From: Gonatopus flavifemur | Taxonomy: Eukaryota > Arthropoda > Insecta > Hymenoptera > Dryinidae | Assembly (NCBI GenBank): GCA_018340375.1 | Contig: JAFFJZ010000030.1 | Location: forward strand, 1,054,001-1,118,000 | Length of the DNA stretch: 64,000 nucleotides | Direction of reading: 5' to 3' | Shown: in pieces, positions 59,710-64,000 of the stretch | Layout of the letters: each line of letters starts with the position of its first letter | How positions within the stretch are numbered: the stretch's first letter is position 1 | Notes under the pieces: generated by a model | Seen by the model: only the letters and a program-made list of their open reading frames with translations | Databases searched by the model: none | What the model was told of the DNA's origin: nothing | Made by a program: the position numbers and the translations under genes

Positions 59710-60580
59710 TTAACCATCAGTTAATTGATAATCCGGCATCCACCATGAGGAGGTGATTGCAAAGCAAATGTCATTCGTGCCTATACCCGTATAGAAATTT
59801 CATCAGTAACCTCATAATAATAATCGGGGCCTAACAAGGATTAAATGGTAATGTGACGCAAGAATCATTACAACCTAATTGGGTATCAACAGGGCTCCCA
59901 TCGGGGTCGGAATAATTCCATTTTATACCTGTTTTTTTCATTAATCATAGAGAAAATCTGATAAAATATGAATAAAATTGAAGAAAAACAATTTGGTTCA
60001 TTAGTTGAAGGGTAATTCATAGTTTGATGTCCAATTCAAGCCCATTCAAATTTGTGAATAATACGAATGGAGGTTATGAGTCCCCCAATAAAAATATTTA
60101 TCTTCAAAACTTCAACAATTTCTCTGCAAAACTTCATTATCGCAATTCTTAGAGAAAGAAAGAATTTTTTCAACAGATTCATCTTCCAAAACTCTGTGAA
60201 ATTCTGCATATTTCTGAAAATTTCTATTGCCAGTAAAGGTTTCTCTGTACATTTCCAACTTATTGGTCAAGGTTGTTTTGTTGAGAAATGTTGAATTTTC
60301 TTAACATTTTTCTACTTGATAAATGGTGGAAACATTTGATGAGGGAAGGAATTTTCTCCACGAATCCATACATTTCTCTGCAAACTACATTTGCAGAAAA
60401 AAATTTGAATTTTCTCTTTATTTGTCTGTTCCAAGAATATTACGGCTTGTGGCGGAGAGTTGAGTTTTCTATACAAATTCATATATTTTTCTCAAATCGC
60501 ATTTGCGGAGATGAAGTGAATTTTTTCAAATTTTTCAATCGACTCAAAACAACATAAGTAAAATTCACTAGTAGGCCTCG

Positions 60581-60965
60581 AAAAAACCTTTCCCACGACC
60601 CACTCATTTTTCCTTTCGGAGGATTCTGAACCGATTAGTCTATATCTGACGGGAACGAATTTTTTAAAATTTTCTATCGATTTGACCCAGCACTTGGAAA
60701 AATTTACAAGTTAAGGTCGAAAAAAACCTTTCTCCCACGATCTACTCATTTTTCGTTTCATAAGATTCTGAATCGACTGGTCTATATCTTATAGGGACGA
60801 ACTTTCAGAATTTTCTATCGATTTGACTCAGAACTTGGAAAAATTTACAAGTTGAGGTCAAAAAAATCCCCTCTCCCACGACCTATTCATTTTTCGTTTC
60901 AGAAGATTCTGAATTGATTGGTCTATACCTCAAGAAAACGAATTTTTCAAAATTTTCCATTGCGA
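60581..60965. repeat. 140-bp tandem repeat, about 2.7 copies
   Basis: AAAAAACCTTTC(TC)CCACGA-type starts are found at 60581, 60721 and 60861, exactly 140 bp apart. Each is followed by ACTCATTTTTC, TCTATATCT and TTTTCTATCGATTTGACC blocks. It lies within the 1.4-kb element. Confidence 0.8.
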
Positions 60966-61014
60966 TGATTCCCATAAGTGGTACTTTAAGATGACTGTAG
61001 TCATCTCGGAGATC

Positions 61015-61075
61015 TGCTGATGTGATAGAGGCTTCGCTTCTCACTCGCAGGACTCGGGTTCAATCCTCACTGAGG
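61015..61075 (+). other. possible tRNA-derived piece
   Basis: GGGTTCAATCCTC (about 61056) fits a B box and is preceded by CTCGCAGGACTC, which could be an anticodon-arm remnant. No convincing A box or full cloverleaf was found. Confidence 0.35.
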
Positions 61076-61958
61076 AAAGTTCCTAAAAATGGACTTTCAA
61101 TGTGGTGTCTCTTCCGTAATGTCATTCAAGTCGAACTGGAAGGAGATTTGTAGAGATAAACTCTGAACAAAAATTTTTTTTCTCAAGCAAAAGTGAATAG
61201 ATAAGACAGAGATTTGTAGAGTAATGCAGAAATATGCAAATAAGTATTTAATGTACTATGGAGATTTGGCGAGTTTTGTACGAATTTTGTGGAGAAATTC
61301 ATAAAATATTTCGAAGATTGGAAAAATTATGTACAATTTTGCAGAGTAATGCAGAAATTTGTAGAGTAATATTTATGATTAAAAATTCTGCAAATTTCTC
61401 AAAGCGTCCGAAATCTGACAGTCATGTAGAAAAATCTGGAGAGTTTTGAAGAATTTTGAAGAGAAATATTTTTATTGGGGTCATTAAGCTGAAACCAGCA
61501 ACCTAAAGCTAGCAGTTAATTGTTGTAACTTTTGATTCAACGTGGTTCCAGCTGTGTTCACACCAAAAATCAATTAAGTAGCATTCTACTAGATGTCCAG
61601 ATACTTAAATCTTTGATAAAAGTTTTGTGGGAAAAGTTATGATAATCGGCTGCTAGCTTCACGGGTACCAGTTTCAGTTTCATTTATAAGTCAGATTCCA
61701 TTTCAAAAAATAAATCTTATTATCGAAAATCTACATCGGACAATGAGTATTTTCATCATTCATACTTCTAATACTAATAATTGCGTCTATTCCTTCTTGC
61801 GGAGCTAGCGCATGTTGCTTAATTGTCGAAAGCATGAAATTTTCATCGGTGAATCAATTCAACAAGTACAAGTGTAGTAGAGATAAAAAATCTTACTTTT
61901 TCAAACATTTCCAAGTTGAAATGATCTAAGGATTCGCGAGTTTTGTAACGCTTGACTA

Positions 61959-63061
61959 CACTGTAAAAAAAAACTGGAAATTTACTGTGCAACTGGACTG
62001 GAAATTTCCAGTGCTAGTACTGGAATATGGATATTCCAGTACATGGACAGAGATTTTGTTGTTACGTTACTGAAAATTTACCAAGCATAACTGAAAATTC
62101 AGTCATTGTACTGGAATTTTCAAGTTTGAGATGATGTACTGAAATTTTGCCATGATTTCGCGAAAATTTTACCGGCTCGTACTACAATTTTATAGTTCTT
62201 GTGCACCAAAAAAAAATATTCCCTCAAAAAGGACTTGAGAAAAAATTTGGAATTTAGAAAAAAAAACCTAATCGTTGGTATACTGGAATTATACAGGTTT
62301 TTAACTGCAATTCTCAGGTTTTGTGATGGAATTTTCCAGTTACTATGCAATTGAATTATACAGGTTTTGAACTGCAATTTTCAGGTCGTGTGATGGAATT
62401 TTCCAGTTGCTATGCAACGGAATTTAATCACTGTTGCACTGAAATTTTCCACTTCTATTGGACTTCGTCATTTCTGGCAGGAAAAATTTCAAGTCTTTAT
62501 ATTAAAAATTTCCTGATTGAGATTTGGAATAATAATTGTAATTGTAGCCAATGAAATTGATATATGAGGTTTTTCCAAGACTTATCCTCTTGTGTTCTAG
62601 ATATGAAGCATATGTAGTAACCCAAGCTGGCCTTCCAACATGTCGCGCTATAGCTCATCGGTTAGGTCTTAGGTTTCAGTTGGTAGGCAGGTAGAAAAGT
62701 GTGGGTTCAAATCCTGTTAGGTAGACATGAGTTTCTGTCCATCCAAATGAACGATCAAAAGTTTCTCAATCATCTTGGAACACAAGGACCCTGCAAAATC
62801 ACTTTGCGTGAGCAATTTTTTTTCAATTTTCATGGATATTTTCAGCATTAATTTTCCAGTACATGTCCTGGAAAAGTCCAGCTCGTGTACTGAAAAATTC
62901 CAGTACCGAGGCTCAGAAAATTTCCAGTTTTGATGCGGGAATTCCATAACGTTTGCACTGAATTTTTGCAGTACAAATGTGCTGAAATTTTCCGGTACAT
63001 GTACAGGTTAATGACTTCCAGTACATGTACTGGAATTTTCCGGTGAAATTTTTTTACAGTG
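61959..63061 (+). mobile_element. non-autonomous ACTGGAAATTTCCAGT element, copy 2 (complete)
   Basis: A 1103-bp element starting CACTGTAAAAAAAAACTGG and ending TTTTTTTACAGTG, with TA at 61957-61958 and 63062-63063. Copy A of the host element has a single TA at the same place. The terminal inverted repeat is short, but ACTGGAAAATTCCAGTAC-like palindromes fill both ends. A tRNA-like block lies at 62640-62728. No protein gene. Confidence 0.85.
62640..62728 (+). other. tRNA-like block, copy 2
   Basis: Same sequence as 10512-10600: A box at 62651-62661 and B box GGTTCAAATCC at 62704-62714. Confidence 0.6.
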
Positions 63062-63253
63062 TAGCCTGAAACTAGACACTTGCAAGTGCTTCGTGCATTG
63101 AAAAAAATGGTAGAGTGTCGCAGTCCCGAAAGTCCATTTTCCTGAAATTTCGATATACCGAAATATTCCTAAATGTTACTAGCCATCTAACTATTATATT
63201 TTAAGGTACTGAAATTTTGTCGCGACATTGCAGCTTCCACCGTGTCTTCAATA

Positions 63254-64000
63254 CACTGTAAAAAAATTTCACCGGAAAATTCCAGTACATGTACTGGAAG
63301 CAATTAACCTGTACATGTACCGGAAAATTTTAGCACATTTGTACTGCAAAAATTCAGTGCAAACGTTATGGAATTTCAGCATCAAAACTGGAAATTTTCT
63401 GAGCCTCGGTACTGGAATTTTTCAGTACACGAACTGGACTTTTCCAGGACATGTACTGGAATATTAATGCTGAAAATATCCATGAAAATTGAAAAAAAAT
63501 TGCTCACGCAAAGTGGTTTTGCAGGGTCCTTGTGTTCCAAGATGATTGAGAAACTTTTGATTGTTCATTTGGATGGACAGAAAGTCATGTCTACCTAACG
63601 GGATTCGAACCTACACTTTTCTACCTGCCTACCAACTGAAACCTAAGACCTAACCGATGAGCTATAGCGCGACATGTTGGAAGGCCAGCTTGGGTTACTA
63701 CATATGCTTCATATCTAAAATACACAAGAGAATAAGTCTTGGAAAAACCTCATATATCAATTTTATTGGCTACAATTACAATTATTATTCAAAATCTCAA
63801 TCAGGAAATTTTTAATATAAAGACTTGAAATTTTTCCTGCCAGAAATGACGAAGTCCAATAGAAGTAGAAAATTTCAGTGCAACAGTGATTAAATTCCGT
63901 TGCATAGCAACTGGAAAATTCCATCACACGACCTGAAAATTGCAGTTCAAAACCTGTATAATTAAATTGCATAGTAACTGGAAAATTCCATCACAAAACC
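63254..64000 (-). mobile_element. ACTGGAAATTTCCAGT element, copy 3 (inverted, cut by window end)
   Basis: It starts at the right-end sequence, CACTGTAAAAAAATTTCACC, and continues as the reverse of copy 2. TA at 63252-63253 matches the single TA in copy A of the host. It is separated from copy 2 by only 190 bp, so the two form a large inverted pair. Confidence 0.8.
63586..63676 (-). other. tRNA-like block, copy 3
   Basis: On the minus strand the A box TAGCTCATCGG and the B box GGTTCGAATCC are present. This B box is closer to the canonical tRNA sequence than those of copies 1 and 2. Confidence 0.6.

Larger units (their letters stand above)
60083..61480. mobile_element. 1.4-kb CCCCAATAAAAATAT element, TC duplication
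   Basis: The ends are CCCCAATAAAAATATTT and its complement AAATATTTTTATTGGGG. TC flanks both (60081-60082 and 61481-61482). Copy A has the same host sequence with one TC-equivalent site and no insertion. The interior has TTTGCAGAGAAATT-like units at both ends, a 140-bp tandem repeat and a tRNA-like piece. No protein gene. Confidence 0.75.
59786..64000. mobile_element. CCCGTGT-type 4.1-kb element, copy B (inverted, cut by window end)
   Basis: It starts CCCGTATAGAAATTTCATC and corresponds, in reverse, to copy A read down from 24344. Segments 59786-60080, 61483-61956 and 63064-63251 align with copy A at about 24344-24030, 24020-23370 and 23360-23170. Between them are three insertions not present in copy A (60083, 61959, 63254). 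The other end lies beyond 64000. Confidence 0.75.

Overview
This window looks like nuclear DNA from an AT-rich animal genome, most probably an insect. The evidence is several mariner transposases of the kinds common in insects, a piggyBac-type element, a one-intron tyrosine recombinase gene with eukaryotic splice sites, tRNA-derived repeats and many foldback (MITE-like) elements. Nothing suggests bacterial, organellar or viral DNA. Hymenoptera is a guess and is not proven by the sequence.

Only two genes look intact. One is a piggyBac transposase (27438-29102, +) inside a complete TTAA-flanked element (26345-30138) with inverted repeats of about 0.72 kb. The other is a Crypton-like tyrosine recombinase (12021-13816, -) with one phase-0 intron. 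Broken genes are three mariner transposases (17.9-19.4, 19.7-25.7 and 39.6-40.9 kb), a hAT dimerisation-domain fragment (34.0-34.4 kb), the 3' end of a non-LTR retrotransposon (15.1-16.1 kb) and a small pogo/pipsqueak-type HTH fragment (4.8-5.0 kb).

Most of the rest is repeats, often nested. 0.35-5.8 kb holds foldback elements and decayed repeats. 5.8-8.1 kb is an old degenerate array. 8.1-11.3 kb holds one piggyBac arm, a tRNA-containing element and a GC-rich inverted repeat. 11.3-14.1 kb is the recombinase locus. 14.2-17.8 kb holds MITEs, the non-LTR end and a 177-bp tandem repeat. 17.8-25.7 kb contains two mariners, one with a 266-bp foldback inside it and one with two insertions, of which one is 4.1 kb and is itself full of foldbacks. 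26.3-30.1 kb is piggyBac. 30.6-33.9 kb is a composite inverted-repeat element. 35-39.3 kb holds tandem repeats, a hAT-type MITE with an 8-bp duplication and a 613-bp element with 61-bp terminal direct repeats and a 15-bp duplication. 39.6-40.9 kb is a third mariner. 41-57 kb is mostly unrecognised, probably intergenic or intronic, with scattered MITEs. 57-64 kb is nested elements again, including a second copy of the 4.1-kb element.

The main pattern is that many unrelated-looking foldback families end in CAC(N)G or CCC and are flanked by exact 2-bp duplications that are often not TA (TG, CA, CT, CG, TT, TC). In three cases the host is a mariner reading frame, and in three more a second copy of the host repeat, so the empty site can be inferred and the duplication checked. 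Three copies of one family also carry a tRNA-like block with A- and B-box motifs. Coordinates of repeat ends were read by eye and may be off by a few bases except where a duplication is stated.
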